Below are positions 37,140 to 45,263 of a stretch of 64,000 nucleotides of DNA, piece after piece. Below the pieces are notes generated by a model. That model ran no database searches. It was not told the origin of the DNA and saw only the letters and a list, made by a program, of their open reading frames with translations. Positions within the stretch are counted from its first letter, which is position 1; each line of letters starts with the position of its first letter. The stretch comes from Solidesulfovibrio sp. (GTDB lineage: Bacteria; Desulfobacterota; Desulfovibrionia; Desulfovibrionales; Desulfovibrionaceae). The stretch spans positions 151,806 to 215,805 of the forward strand of contig NZ_JBCFBA010000005.1 in NCBI RefSeq assembly GCF_038562415.1. The letters run 5' to 3'. The position numbers and the translations under genes were made by a program.

Positions 37140-38297
37140 CTACGCCCCGGTGCCCGGCTTGGACGCCGGCACGGGCGCCGGCACGGGCGCCGGGGCGAAA
37201 CGCAGCCGCGGCGGCGCGCCGGTTGCCACCGCGAACAACCGTGGCAGCGACCGCGACAGCCCCCAGCCCAGCAGCGAGAGCCCGGCCATGGCCGCAAGCC
37301 CCACCAGGGGATAGGCCACGAGCTGCCCCACGGTCCCGGCCGGCGTCCACACGGCCAGCAGCCGCGATTGCAGCAGGCTGACCGTGGGTTCGTGGGTGAG
37401 GAAGACGAAAAAGCTCATGGCCGCCACCCGGTGCAGCAAGGCGCTGCCCTTGAGCCACTGCCGCCGCGACAGGCACCAGAAGGCGGCCACGCCCACCATC
37501 TGATAGACCTTCTTCACGGCGGCCAGGGCGTAGGGGTCGAGCCCCAGCCAGGGCTGCAACCCCACCAGGGCCGTGCCCAGGGCGAACAGCGGCAGGACGG
37601 CGGCGTCCCAGCCGGCCGTGTCGCGCAGGTTCGCCCGCCGCCTGGCCAGATAGCCCCCGGCGTAGAAGGCGAAGGCGAAGCCGGCCAGGGAATATTCGCT
37701 GGCCGGGGACTCCAGAAACCACAGCCCCGCCAACAACAGCAGCCCGGCCCGGGGCAATCGCCGGTAAAACACCAGGAAGACCGGGGCCAGGGCAAAGACC
37801 ACCAGCAAATCGCGCAGAAACCAGAGCGGATAATTGAAGGGGGAGGTGCCCAGTCCCAGGAGCTTTTGCGGGATGCCGGCGGCCAGGACGAAGGAGCGGC
37901 CGCCAAAAAGCGGAATGCTGCCGAAGACGAACACCCAGGCGATCCAGATGGCGTTAAAAAGCACGAAGGGCAGGCCGATGGCCACGGCCTTGGTGCGCAT
38001 AAGCCGCAGGTAGGCGGCCGGCGTGGCCTCGAGCTTGCGCAGCAGCAGGTAGCCCGAGATGGCGAAAAAAAGCGGCACCGCCACGCAGGCCGGGCCGCGG
38101 TTGACCATGGTCAGGACCCATTCGACAAACGGCGAGGCGAAGGGGACCTGGGCGCCGAGGAAACGCCCGCCGTGACACAGGACGATAAGTCCGATGAGCA
38201 CGGCGCGCAGCACGTCGATGCGCGCCGAGACGTCGGCGTCGATGGGCTCGCGCACGGGCTTCAGGGGCGCTTGGGAATCGGTGGGAAAAAACGACAA
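37140..38297 (-). CDS. Acyltransferase-3-type membrane O-acyltransferase
   Basis: A 385-residue inner-membrane protein with about ten hydrophobic segments. The N-terminal ARIDVLRAVLIGLIVLCHGG carries the R/H of the acyltransferase-3 family (IcaC, OafA, NodX), and VPLFFAISGYLLLRK is the second typical motif. TTG start, GGAGG 5 bp upstream. The C-terminus is a Pro/Ala tail. It is convergent with the deacetylase gene. IcaC-type proteins O-succinylate or acetylate the polymer or aid its export, so this likely completes the exopolysaccharide set, under its own promoter. Confidence 0.88.
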   Translation of the reverse strand: MSFFPTDSQAPLKPVREPIDADVSARIDVLRAVLIGLIVLCHGGRFLGAQVPFASPFVEWVLTMVNRGPACVAVPLFFAISGYLLLRKLEATPAAYLRLMRTKAVAIGLPFVLFNAIWIAWVFVFGSIPLFGGRSFVLAAGIPQKLLGLGTSPFNYPLWFLRDLLVVFALAPVFLVFYRRLPRAGLLLLAGLWFLESPASEYSLAGFAFAFYAGGYLARRRANLRDTAGWDAAVLPLFALGTALVGLQPWLGLDPYALAAVKKVYQMVGVAAFWCLSRRQWLKGSALLHRVAAMSFFVFLTHEPTVSLLQSRLLAVWTPAGTVGQLVAYPLVGLAAMAGLSLLGWGLSRSLPRLFAVATGAPPRLRFAPAPVPAPVPASKPGTGA

Positions 38298-38420
38298 GAA
38301 GCCTCCGAAAGGGACGAGGATTCGCCAACGGGCGCCACGGCCGGCGAGGCGCGGACGTTTGGCCAGTCGCTGGAAGGGGGATGGCGGTTACGGTGAGGCG
38401 CCTGGCGCAGCCGAACAATG

Positions 38421-38467
38421 GACAAACAAAAAGTTTGTCAGTATACATGATCGAGCAATTCAGTCAA
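38421..38467 (-). promoter_or_regulatory. Acyltransferase promoter with start-site palindrome
   Basis: On the minus strand TTGACT (38467-38462), 16 bp, TATACT (38445-38440): one of the best sigma70 matches in the window. Just downstream is GACAAAC-AAAAA-GTTTGTC (plus-strand 38421-38439), a perfect 7-bp palindrome over the expected start. It is probably a repressor site. The transcript would have a leader of about 135 nt. Confidence 0.65.
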
Positions 38468-38537
38468 GAATCATGTCGCGACGCCCCTCCCGGACGATCC
38501 CCCAGCCGACGGATCGATGCCAGCCAAGGAGCCGCCC

Positions 38538-39266
38538 ATGCCGTATGCCAGCCTCGCCCTGGGCTGCCTGCCCTACCTGACCGCGACCGTCCTGGCCCTG
38601 GGCCTGGCCCGCCGCCTGGGCCGCTGGCGGCGGGCCAAAACGCCGCCGGCCCCCCTTTTCCCGGCCGCGACCTCGCGCCCGGCCGCCTGGGCCGGCATCG
38701 GCCGCGAAATCTGCCTGCTGGCCGGCCGCCGCGCCACCTGGACCTGGGGCATCGCCGCCGCCTGGGCCCTGCACGCCGCCCTGGCCCTCATGGCCCTGGG
38801 GCACCTGCGCGTCCTGACGGATTTCCCCCGGCTGTGGGCGCGCCTTGGCCTGGCTCCCCAGGCCGTGGACCGCCTGGCCGACGTTTCCGGCAGCCTCCTC
38901 GGCGGCGTCGCCCTGGCCGCCGTGCTGCTCCTGGCCCTGCGCCGGCTCGCCTCGCCCAGGCTCCGGGCCATCACCCGACCGGGCGACGCCTTGACCCTGG
39001 CCCTGCTCGGGGCGGTCCTCGCCTCGGGGCTGGCCATGCGTCTGGCCGGCCCTGTCGACCTCGGCCCGGTGCGGGCCTATTTCGCCGCCCTGGCCCGGTT
39101 GCGCCCGGTCCCCCTGCCCGACGTGCCGGGATTCGCCGCCCATTTCCTGCTGGCCCAGGCCCTGGCCGCGGCCCTGCCCTTTTCCAAGCTGCTGCACGCC
39201 CTGGGCGTCTTTCCGGCCAAGGCCGGCCTTGTCGCCGATTCCGGCGGCTTGCCGGCCGGGACATAA
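38538..39266 (+). CDS. NarI/DsrM-like membrane cytochrome b subunit
   Basis: A 242-residue protein with five predicted membrane helices (about 3-22, 68-90, 118-138, 150-170, 195-220). His residues in helices 2 and 5 (ALHAALALMALGHL, AAHFLLAQ and LLHALG) are suited to bis-His b heme binding, as in NarI, DsrM, HmcE and TmcC. ATG 38538 is preferred because AAGGAG lies 8 bp before it; ATG 38517 has none. With the Fe-S gene 16 bp downstream it would form a quinone-interacting electron-transfer module. Sequence is GC-rich and quite divergent, so which complex it belongs to is uncertain. Confidence 0.75.
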   Translation: MPYASLALGCLPYLTATVLALGLARRLGRWRRAKTPPAPLFPAATSRPAAWAGIGREICLLAGRRATWTWGIAAAWALHAALALMALGHLRVLTDFPRLWARLGLAPQAVDRLADVSGSLLGGVALAAVLLLALRRLASPRLRAITRPGDALTLALLGAVLASGLAMRLAGPVDLGPVRAYFAALARLRPVPLPDVPGFAAHFLLAQALAAALPFSKLLHALGVFPAKAGLVADSGGLPAGT

Positions 39267-39281
39267 CCCGAGGAGGCGCCC

Positions 39282-40571
39282 ATGCATCCCGGACTGGCCG
39301 CCCTCGACACGGCCAAACTGGCCCTGGCCCGCGCCGCCGTGGCCGACATGGACCACGGCCCGCGAGCCTTGCAACTGGCCCTGGACGTCTGCCTGGCCTG
39401 CGGCCGCTGCGCCGAGGCCTGCCATGTGAGCCTGGCCGACCCGACGCGGCGCTTTCTGCCGGCCAGGCGCGCCGAACTCCTGCGCGCCCCCTTTCGCCAC
39501 GGCCGAGGGCCGGACGCGGCGGCCCTGCGCCTCTGGATGCGCGATTTCTACGAATGCTCGGGCTGCCGGCGCTGTGCCGTCTATTGCCCCATGGGCCTGG
39601 ACAACGCGGTCCTCACCCGCAAGGCCCGGGCCGTTCTCCACGCCCTGGGCCTGACCCCCTGCCGCATCAGCGCCACCCAGGAGGCGTCGGAGATCCACGG
39701 CAACAACGAAGGCGCCTCCGAGGCGGCCATCCGCGACATCATCCGCTTCCTGGAGGGGGAATTGCGCGAGGAGCACGGCGCGGCCATCCGCATTCCCCTC
39801 GACGAACCGGCCGAGGTCCTGTTCGCCACGGCCTCGAGCGAGATCATGGCCCGGCCGGAAAACCTCATGGGCTGCGCCGTCTTTTTCCATCTGGCCGGCA
39901 TCGCCTGGACCCTGTCCAGCCGGGGATTCGACGCGGCCAATTTCGGGCTTTTCTCCGGCGACGACGACCACATGCGCCGCAAGAACCGGCTGCTCCACGA
40001 GGCCTGCCTGGCCTGCGGCGCCAAGCGCCTGGTCATCGGCGAGTGCGGCCACGCCTACCGGGTGGCCCGGTTCATGGGCGGCCACACCAGCGCGCCGGGC
40101 CTGCCCTACGCCGTGACCGACATCTTCACCGTCGCGGCGAGCGTCCTGGCCCGGGGCGGCCTCCGCCTGGACAAAACGCGAAACCCCCGGCCCGTGACCT
40201 ACCACGATCCCTGCAACTTCGCCCGCAGCGGCGGCGTGATGGAGGCGCCGCGACAGGTGCTGGCCGCCTGCGTGGCCGATTTCCGGGAGATGACGCCCAA
40301 CCGCGAGGCCAATTTCTGCTGCGGCGGCGGAGGCGGGCTGGCCGTGCTGGATACCGCCGAGGGCACCGGCCGGGCGGACACCTTCTACGAATTCCGCATG
40401 AAGGTGTCCGGGAAGATGAAGATCGAGCAGATCCGGGCCACGGGCGCGGCCCTCGTGGCCGCGCCCTGCTTCAACTGCCTGCGCCAGATCGAGCAGCTGG
40501 CCGACTACCACGACCTGCCCGTGGCCGTGACCACGGTCTTCGAGCTCTTCGACCGGGCGGCGCGCCGTTGA
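39282..40571 (+). CDS. DsrK/HdrD-like iron-sulfur protein (CCG domains)
   Basis: A 429-residue cytoplasmic Fe-S protein. Two [4Fe-4S] motifs lie near the N-terminus: CLACGRCAEAC and CSGCRRCAVYCP. Two CCG-type regions follow (HEACLACGAKR...GECGHAYRV, and FCCGGGGG with CFNCLRQIE), as in HdrD, DsrK, TmcB and HmcF, where they hold a catalytic [4Fe-4S] cluster. Paired with the cytochrome b subunit upstream, it would exchange electrons between membrane quinones and a thiol/disulfide or other cytoplasmic partner. The full Tmc or Hmc operons have cytochrome c and further subunits; none is present here. Confidence 0.85.
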   Translation: MHPGLAALDTAKLALARAAVADMDHGPRALQLALDVCLACGRCAEACHVSLADPTRRFLPARRAELLRAPFRHGRGPDAAALRLWMRDFYECSGCRRCAVYCPMGLDNAVLTRKARAVLHALGLTPCRISATQEASEIHGNNEGASEAAIRDIIRFLEGELREEHGAAIRIPLDEPAEVLFATASSEIMARPENLMGCAVFFHLAGIAWTLSSRGFDAANFGLFSGDDDHMRRKNRLLHEACLACGAKRLVIGECGHAYRVARFMGGHTSAPGLPYAVTDIFTVAASVLARGGLRLDKTRNPRPVTYHDPCNFARSGGVMEAPRQVLAACVADFREMTPNREANFCCGGGGGLAVLDTAEGTGRADTFYEFRMKVSGKMKIEQIRATGAALVAAPCFNCLRQIEQLADYHDLPVAVTTVFELFDRAARR

Positions 40572-40624
40572 GGCGCGCGGGGGCTGGGGCTGGAGTGGGG
40601 GGAGGGACTGGGTAGGGGGAAAAG

Positions 40625-40792
40625 CCTCCGGCGGCCAAAGGGCTCCCGCCCTTTGGAATCCCGCAAGGGGTTTTGGGGCTCCACCGCACGTCGGCCCTGA
40701 CGCCCTCCGGCGGCCAAAGGGCTCCCGCCCTTTGGAATCCCGCAAGGGGTTTTGGGGCTCCACCGCACGTCGGCCCTGACGCCCTCCGGTGG
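40625..40792. repeat. 79-bp tandem direct repeat with stem-loops
   Basis: Two identical 79-bp units (40625-40703 and 40704-40782) plus the first bases of a third. Each contains CCAAAGGG-CTCCCG-CCCTTTGG, a perfect 8-bp stem (first at 40635-40656). They lie between convergent gene ends. The entry motif GCCTCCGGCGGCCA recurs at 63728, so this looks like a dispersed, REP-like family. Confidence 0.85.
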
Positions 40793-40804
40793 CACGTCGC
40801 GTTC

Positions 40805-41206
40805 CTAGGGCAACGGGCCGGGGTCCTCGTCGAAAACGGCCGGCCGGGCGGCGGCGCGAAAAAAGGCCAGCCCACTACCCAGCCCGGCGGCGGCCAGCAG
40901 GCCGGCGAAAACCCGGGAGCGCGAAAGCCCCCCCAACCAGCGGGAAAACGCCTCCACCGCCACGAGCCCCTTGCCGCCCATGACTTCCATCTGCCGGTTG
41001 TAGGCCTTGGTGTCCTCCACGGGCAGAGGGTAGGCCAGGCCGTCCACGACCACGTAGCCCGAGGCCTGGGGCGGCGCCTGGGCGCGCTGCCAGACCCAGG
41101 CCCCCAGGCCCAGGCCGGCGCACAGGCAAAGGACGCCCCAAGACCGCAGGATCACTCGTCGGGAACGCTCCCGGGCCGCCGCCCCCGCCGCCGGGCCGGG
41201 AGTCAT
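40805..41206 (-). CDS. Small membrane protein coupled to ahbD
   Basis: A 133-residue protein with two hydrophobic segments (about 20-40 and 100-118) and a short soluble loop between them (VVVDGLAYPLPVEDTKAYNRQME). Its ATG overlaps the ahbD stop in an ATGA, so the two are translationally coupled. I do not recognise a family. The position suggests a role in heme handling or in anchoring AhbD near the membrane, but this is only inferred. Confidence 0.65.
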   Translation of the reverse strand: MTPGPAAGAAARERSRRVILRSWGVLCLCAGLGLGAWVWQRAQAPPQASGYVVVDGLAYPLPVEDTKAYNRQMEVMGGKGLVAVEAFSRWLGGLSRSRVFAGLLAAAGLGSGLAFFRAAARPAVFDEDPGPLP

Positions 41207-42387
41207 GCCCCGTCGCCGCCCGGGCCGGCCTTGGCCGGGGTGTAGTCGCACAGCGGCTCCGGGGCCATGTAGTCGCCGGACATGGTCTGGGCCCGGGCCC
41301 GGCAGCCGCCGCAGACGCGGTGGTACTCGCACACGCCGCATTTGCCCTTGTATTCCTCCTTGTTACGAAACTGGAGGAACTGGGGCGAGGCGCGCCAGAT
41401 TTCCGGGAAGGGTGTTTTGCGCACGTTGCCGCAGTCGAGGTCCAGGTAGCCGCAGGGCTGGACCTGGCCCACGGCCGAGATGAAGCAGAAACCCGTGCCG
41501 CCGAGGCACCCGCGCGTCATGGCGTCCATGCCGAAGGTGTCGGGCGTGACGGAAACGCCCTCGGCCTTGGCCCGCTGGCGCATGATGCGGTAGTAGTGTG
41601 GGGCGCAGGTGGCTTTCAAGTGCATGTTCGTGGTCTTGCGGAAGTCGTAGAACCAGTTGAGCACTTCCTCGTACTGCCTGGCCGTGATGATCTCGGCCCC
41701 GAGCTCGGCCGCGCGGCCGGTTGGCACGAGCAGGAAGATGTGCCAGGCGGCGGCGCCGAGTGTTTCGGCAAGCTGGAAAATTTCCTTGAAATTTCCCATG
41801 TTGTGCTTGGTCACCGTGGTGTTGATCTGGAATTCCACCCCGGCGGACTTGAGGTATTCGATGCCGCGAAGCGCCCCTTCGAAGGCGCCGGGCACGCCGC
41901 GAAAGGCGTCGTGGTCGGCGGCGTTCGGGGCATCGATGGAAATGGAGCAGCGGGCGATGCCCGAGGCGTGGATCTCCCGGGCGTTTTCGGCGGTGATGAG
42001 CGTGCCGTTGGGGGCCATGACGCAGCGCAGGTCGCGGCTGCGGGCGTGGCGCACAAGCTCGAAGATGTCCGGGCGCAGCAGCGGCTCGCCGCCGGTGAAG
42101 ATGATGATGGGGTTGCCGGTTTGGGGAAAGGTGTCGATGAGCGCCTTGGCCTCGGCGGTGTCGAACTCGCCCGGCCAGGGGTCGAGGCAGGCCTCGGCCC
42201 GGCAGTGCTTGCAGGCCAGGTTGCAGGCCCGGGTGACCTCCCAGGCGACAAGGCGCAGGGGCGGCATGCCGCCGGGGCCGGTTTGCCCGTGCGGAGCGCC
42301 ATGGGGGTGGCCGCCGGGATGGCCGTGGGGATGACCGGAAGGCTGGCCGCCGGGATGGCCGGGGCCCTTGCCGTGGGGATGCTGCAT
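41203..42387 (-). CDS. ahbD: Fe-coproporphyrin III decarboxylase (heme synthase) AhbD
   Basis: A 394-residue radical-SAM enzyme of the alternative, siroheme-based heme pathway; it converts the propionates at positions 2 and 4 of Fe-coproporphyrin III to vinyl groups. CNLACKHC binds the SAM cluster, GGEPLLRPDI is the SAM-contact region and the C-terminal SPASM-like Cys (CGYLDLDCG, CGVCEYHRVCGGC) bind an auxiliary cluster. Residues 1-36 are a His/Gly/Pro-rich extension that could bind metal; if the internal ATG at 42267 were used it would be absent. A good promoter lies upstream. Assignment as AhbD rather than another SPASM protein rests on hemB and ahbC nearby. Confidence 0.88.
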   Translation of the reverse strand: MQHPHGKGPGHPGGQPSGHPHGHPGGHPHGAPHGQTGPGGMPPLRLVAWEVTRACNLACKHCRAEACLDPWPGEFDTAEAKALIDTFPQTGNPIIIFTGGEPLLRPDIFELVRHARSRDLRCVMAPNGTLITAENAREIHASGIARCSISIDAPNAADHDAFRGVPGAFEGALRGIEYLKSAGVEFQINTTVTKHNMGNFKEIFQLAETLGAAAWHIFLLVPTGRAAELGAEIITARQYEEVLNWFYDFRKTTNMHLKATCAPHYYRIMRQRAKAEGVSVTPDTFGMDAMTRGCLGGTGFCFISAVGQVQPCGYLDLDCGNVRKTPFPEIWRASPQFLQFRNKEEYKGKCGVCEYHRVCGGCRARAQTMSGDYMAPEPLCDYTPAKAGPGGDGA

Positions 42388-42486
42388 AGGGGGTTTCGCG
42401 GGCGGGGCCGACGCACGGCCGACGCCCCCTCCTTGGGCTTGATGTGACGCGCGGCCGACGCCAAACGCCGACCGCGCGGTCTGTCC

Positions 42487-42515
42487 GCTATACTGGCTGG
42501 CGGGGGGAGTGGCAA
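42487..42515 (-). promoter_or_regulatory. ahbD promoter
   Basis: On the minus strand TTGCCA (42515-42510), 17 bp, TATAGC (42492-42487). The predicted leader (about 93 nt) begins with a strong imperfect hairpin covering 42446-42481. Confidence 0.6.
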
Positions 42516-42522
42516 GGCGTGG

Positions 42523-43506
42523 CTACTTGAGCCAGGGCAGCACCTTCTCGGCGAAATAGGTGATGATCATGTCCGCGCCGGCCCGCTTGATGCCGGTGAG
42601 CGCCTCCAGGATGGCCCGCTTCTCGTCGAGCCAGCCGTTGGCGATGGCCGCTTGCAGCATGGCGTACTCGCCGCTGACCTGGTAGGCGGCAATCGGCGTG
42701 TCGAAGCTGTCGCGCAGCAGCCGCACCACGTCGAGATAGGGCATGGCCGGCTTGACCATGAGGATGTCGGCGCCCTCGGCCAGGTCCGCCGCCGCCTCGC
42801 GCAAGCCCTCGCGCACGTTGGCCGGGTCCATCTGGTAGCCTTTGCGGTCGCCAAACGCCGGGGCGCTCTCGGCCGCCTCGCGGAAGGGGCCGTAGAAGGC
42901 CGAGGCGTATTTCACGGCATAGGACATGACGGGGAGATGGGAAAAGCCGGCCTCGTCCAGGGCGGCCCGGATGGCCCCCACCCGGCCGTCCATCATGTCC
43001 GAGGGGGCGATGATGTCCGCCCCGGCCCGGGCATGGCTCACGGCCGTCTTGGCCAGAAGCTCCAGGGTGGCGTCGTTTTTGACCTCGCCGTGGCCGTCGA
43101 GCAGGCCGCAGTGCCCGTGGCTGGTGTATTCGCACAGGCACACGTCCGTGACCACGGCCAGCTCCGGATAGGTTTCCTTGAGCCGCACCACGGCCCGCTG
43201 GACGATGCCGTCGTCGGCGTAGGCGCCGGTGCCGGCCGGGTCCTTTTTCTCGGGCAGGCCGAAAAGGATCACCGAGCGCAGGCCGTCGCCCATGGCCCGG
43301 CCCACCCGGGCGACCAGGCGCTCCACGGACAGCTGGGACTGGCCGGGCATGGACCCCAGGGGCTTTTCGAAGTCCCGCTCGGGCGTATCCACCACGAAAT
43401 AGCCCTGGATGAGGTCGGCGGGGCGCAGTTCGGTCTCGCGGACCATGTCGCGCAAAAAGGCCGTGCGCCGCAGCCGGCGGCCGCGATGAAACTCGCCGAA
43501 AGCCAT
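42523..43506 (-). CDS. hemB: Porphobilinogen synthase (5-aminolevulinate dehydratase)
   Basis: A 327-residue enzyme that condenses two 5-aminolevulinate to porphobilinogen, the common tetrapyrrole precursor. The Zn-type metal site [12 protein letters not shown] is present (three Cys), with active-site Lys in SYAVKYAS and the Schiff-base Lys in [10 protein letters not shown]. The flanking [13 protein letters not shown] region is [11 protein letters not shown]. Length is normal. It starts at the ATG 43506 in [14 protein letters not shown]. Clustered with ahbD and ahbC, which fits supply of uroporphyrinogen III for siroheme and heme. Confidence 0.96.
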   Translation of the reverse strand: MAFGEFHRGRRLRRTAFLRDMVRETELRPADLIQGYFVVDTPERDFEKPLGSMPGQSQLSVERLVARVGRAMGDGLRSVILFGLPEKKDPAGTGAYADDGIVQRAVVRLKETYPELAVVTDVCLCEYTSHGHCGLLDGHGEVKNDATLELLAKTAVSHARAGADIIAPSDMMDGRVGAIRAALDEAGFSHLPVMSYAVKYASAFYGPFREAAESAPAFGDRKGYQMDPANVREGLREAAADLAEGADILMVKPAMPYLDVVRLLRDSFDTPIAAYQVSGEYAMLQAAIANGWLDEKRAILEALTGIKRAGADMIITYFAEKVLPWLK

Positions 43507-43532
43507 GGGAAACCTCGCTTGCTGGCGTTTGC

Positions 43533-44777
43533 TCAGTTCTTGCGGGCCGGAAAGAACGCGCCCACGATGTCGTCGATCTGGGACTGGCCCTGCTCGGCCA
43601 GTTCCCCGAGCCGGGCCGGGTCGAGCCGCAGCACGTCCCAGGCCGCCGGCTCCAGGGGAGGGACCATCACCGAGGCCGGCGGGGTGTGCCCCAGGGCCAC
43701 GGCCATGATGTCGGCCAGGTGCAGGATGGCCGCCTCGACGTCGCCCGGGCAGGCCGAGGGGGTGTGGTGGCAGGAGACCGTGGCCACCAGGGCCTCGGGA
43801 AATTTCCAGGCCTTGAGCAACAGGCCGCCGATGAGGGGATGGGAAAAGCCCAGGACCTCGGTCTCGGCCAGGCACAGGGGCGTCATGTTGGCCTTGGCGT
43901 AGTAGATGGCTTCCACGGCGGCGTGGGGAAGCTTCTTGAAAATCACCAGCCGGCCGATGTCGTGGAGCACGCCGGCCACGAACAGGCGCTCGGAGCCGTT
44001 CTGGGCCACGGCCGCGCCGAGCAGCCGGGCATAGACCCCCACGGCCATGGAGTGCTCCCAGAACGTGCGCATGTTGATCAGTTCCGGGGGGATGTCCTTG
44101 AAGGCGTTCATGGCCGAGATGCCCAGGGCCAGGGTGGAGACTTCCTGGCTGCCGAGCACCATGACCGCCCGGCTGATGGAGTCCACGCGGTGGGGCAGGC
44201 CGTAGAAGGGGCTGTTGACGAGTTTGAGCAGCTTGGCCGTCAGGCTCGTGTCCTTGCCGATGACGTCGGCCACCTGGGCGGCGGAACTGACGGGCGAATC
44301 CAGGACCTGGCGGATCTTGAAATAGATGTCCGGGAAGGAGGCCAGCTTGACCTCGCTGTCCACGAGGTCCTCGACCCCGCCTTCCGCGCGGAAAAAGAGG
44401 TCGCCCATGGACTCGGCCCGGGGATTGGGGGCGACGTCGGGCAGGATGGGCTCGCCGGCGGCCAGGGCGCGGGCCTGGAGCATGACGGCCGCCTCGAACA
44501 GGGCGGCCAGGGCCGGATGGGACAGGTCGCCGGCCAGGAACCGCCGGGCCACGTGGGCGGCGCTTTCCTTGAGCAGGACCTCGTCGATTTCGGCCGCGCC
44601 GGCGTCCTCGACGCCTTCGTCGATGTCCGCCCCGGGCACGCCGCGCTTGCGCAGGCTGGAAATGAGGCTGTCGGTGAGGGTCATGCCCTTGGGCAACAGC
44701 ATCTTGCCGTCGGAGCCCAGAAGGTCCGACGCCAGCACCATGCCCGGTTCGAGCGCATCAACGGAGAGCCTGCCCAC
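43533..44777 (-). CDS. HDOD-domain signalling protein
   Basis: A 414-residue protein of GTG start with AAGGA 7 bp upstream. An N-terminal helical region (about 1-140) carries [24 protein letters not shown] follows (about 160-370) with [30 protein letters not shown] and [14 protein letters not shown]. No REC domain, unlike the HDOD protein at 9297. It lies 26 bp from hemB, possibly co-transcribed, but a link to heme synthesis is not evident. HDOD proteins commonly affect motility or stress control. Confidence 0.85.
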   Translation of the reverse strand: MGRLSVDALEPGMVLASDLLGSDGKMLLPKGMTLTDSLISSLRKRGVPGADIDEGVEDAGAAEIDEVLLKESAAHVARRFLAGDLSHPALAALFEAAVMLQARALAAGEPILPDVAPNPRAESMGDLFFRAEGGVEDLVDSEVKLASFPDIYFKIRQVLDSPVSSAAQVADVIGKDTSLTAKLLKLVNSPFYGLPHRVDSISRAVMVLGSQEVSTLALGISAMNAFKDIPPELINMRTFWEHSMAVGVYARLLGAAVAQNGSERLFVAGVLHDIGRLVIFKKLPHAAVEAIYYAKANMTPLCLAETEVLGFSHPLIGGLLLKAWKFPEALVATVSCHHTPSACPGDVEAAILHLADIMAVALGHTPPASVMVPPLEPAAWDVLRLDPARLGELAEQGQSQIDDIVGAFFPARKN

Positions 44778-44873
44778 GGTCCGATCCTTCGCGCGCCACC
44801 GCGTGTTCAAGGCTGCGTCGCTTCCATTGTTTCCTATTCCTTTTCCCCGGCCATGGTCAACTGGCGGGAAGGC

Positions 44874-44902
44874 TTTACACCGTCTCGGCCCGGGAGTATG
44901 AC
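44874..44902 (+). promoter_or_regulatory. Promoter of the 79-residue gene
   Basis: TTTACA (44874-44879), 17 bp, TATGAC (44897-44902), start about 44909, 44 bp before the ATG. On the opposite strand a weaker candidate (TTGACC 44860-44855, 18 bp, TAGGAA 44836-44831) may serve the HDOD gene. Confidence 0.5.
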
Positions 44903-44952
44903 GCCCGCCGAACGTCAATCGCCATGGGCAACGCACCGGGGGGAAGCAGGAA

Positions 44953-45192
44953 ATGAGCGCAGGCGCGGCATCGCTGGCTAAGGTCACGGATCTCAAAACC
45001 ATCGTGGAGGCCGGGACCAGCCCGGTCATGGACGACACGGCCAAACTGGCCGTGGCCGTCGAGGCCCTGGCGGCCATCGCCGGTGAAAACGACCTGACCT
45101 GCCTGCGGGCGCTGTTCCGCATGCGCCGCCGGGCCGAAGTGGCCCTGGCCCGCATCCGGGGCGTGCGCGACGACCAGCACACCCTTTTCTAA
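44953..45192 (+). CDS. Small helical protein of unknown function
   Basis: A 79-residue soluble, mainly helical protein (EALAAIAGENDLTCLRALF, then RMRRRAEVALARI in the basic C-terminal part) with AGGAA before the ATG. It is flanked by a convincing promoter and terminator, so it is transcribed alone between the HDOD and ahbC genes. No family recognised. The basic C-terminal helix might bind nucleic acid or another protein, but nothing supports either directly. Confidence 0.65.
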   Translation: MSAGAASLAKVTDLKTIVEAGTSPVMDDTAKLAVAVEALAAIAGENDLTCLRALFRMRRRAEVALARIRGVRDDQHTLF

Positions 45193-45211
45193 CCTCCCTT
45201 CCCAAAAGACG

Positions 45212-45246
45212 AAAAGGGCCGCGAGCATCCGCCCGCGGCCCTTTTT
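45212..45246. terminator. Bidirectional intrinsic terminator
   Basis: GGGCCGCG (45216-45223) pairs with CGCGGCCC (45234-45241); AAAA precedes and TTTTT follows. The symmetry lets it end both the 79-residue gene (plus) and ahbC (minus). Confidence 0.88.
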
Positions 45247-45263
45247 CCCGTCAACCGGCCCGG

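Noticed and set aside
37954..38448. Alternative open frame on the minus strand starting at 38448
   Set aside because: Its start would lie upstream of the predicted transcript start, and it is out of frame with the clear acyltransferase gene.
40673..41245. Plus-strand open frame across the tandem repeat
   Set aside because: It is created by repeat sequence and runs antisense to the ahbD-coupled gene, without a ribosome site.
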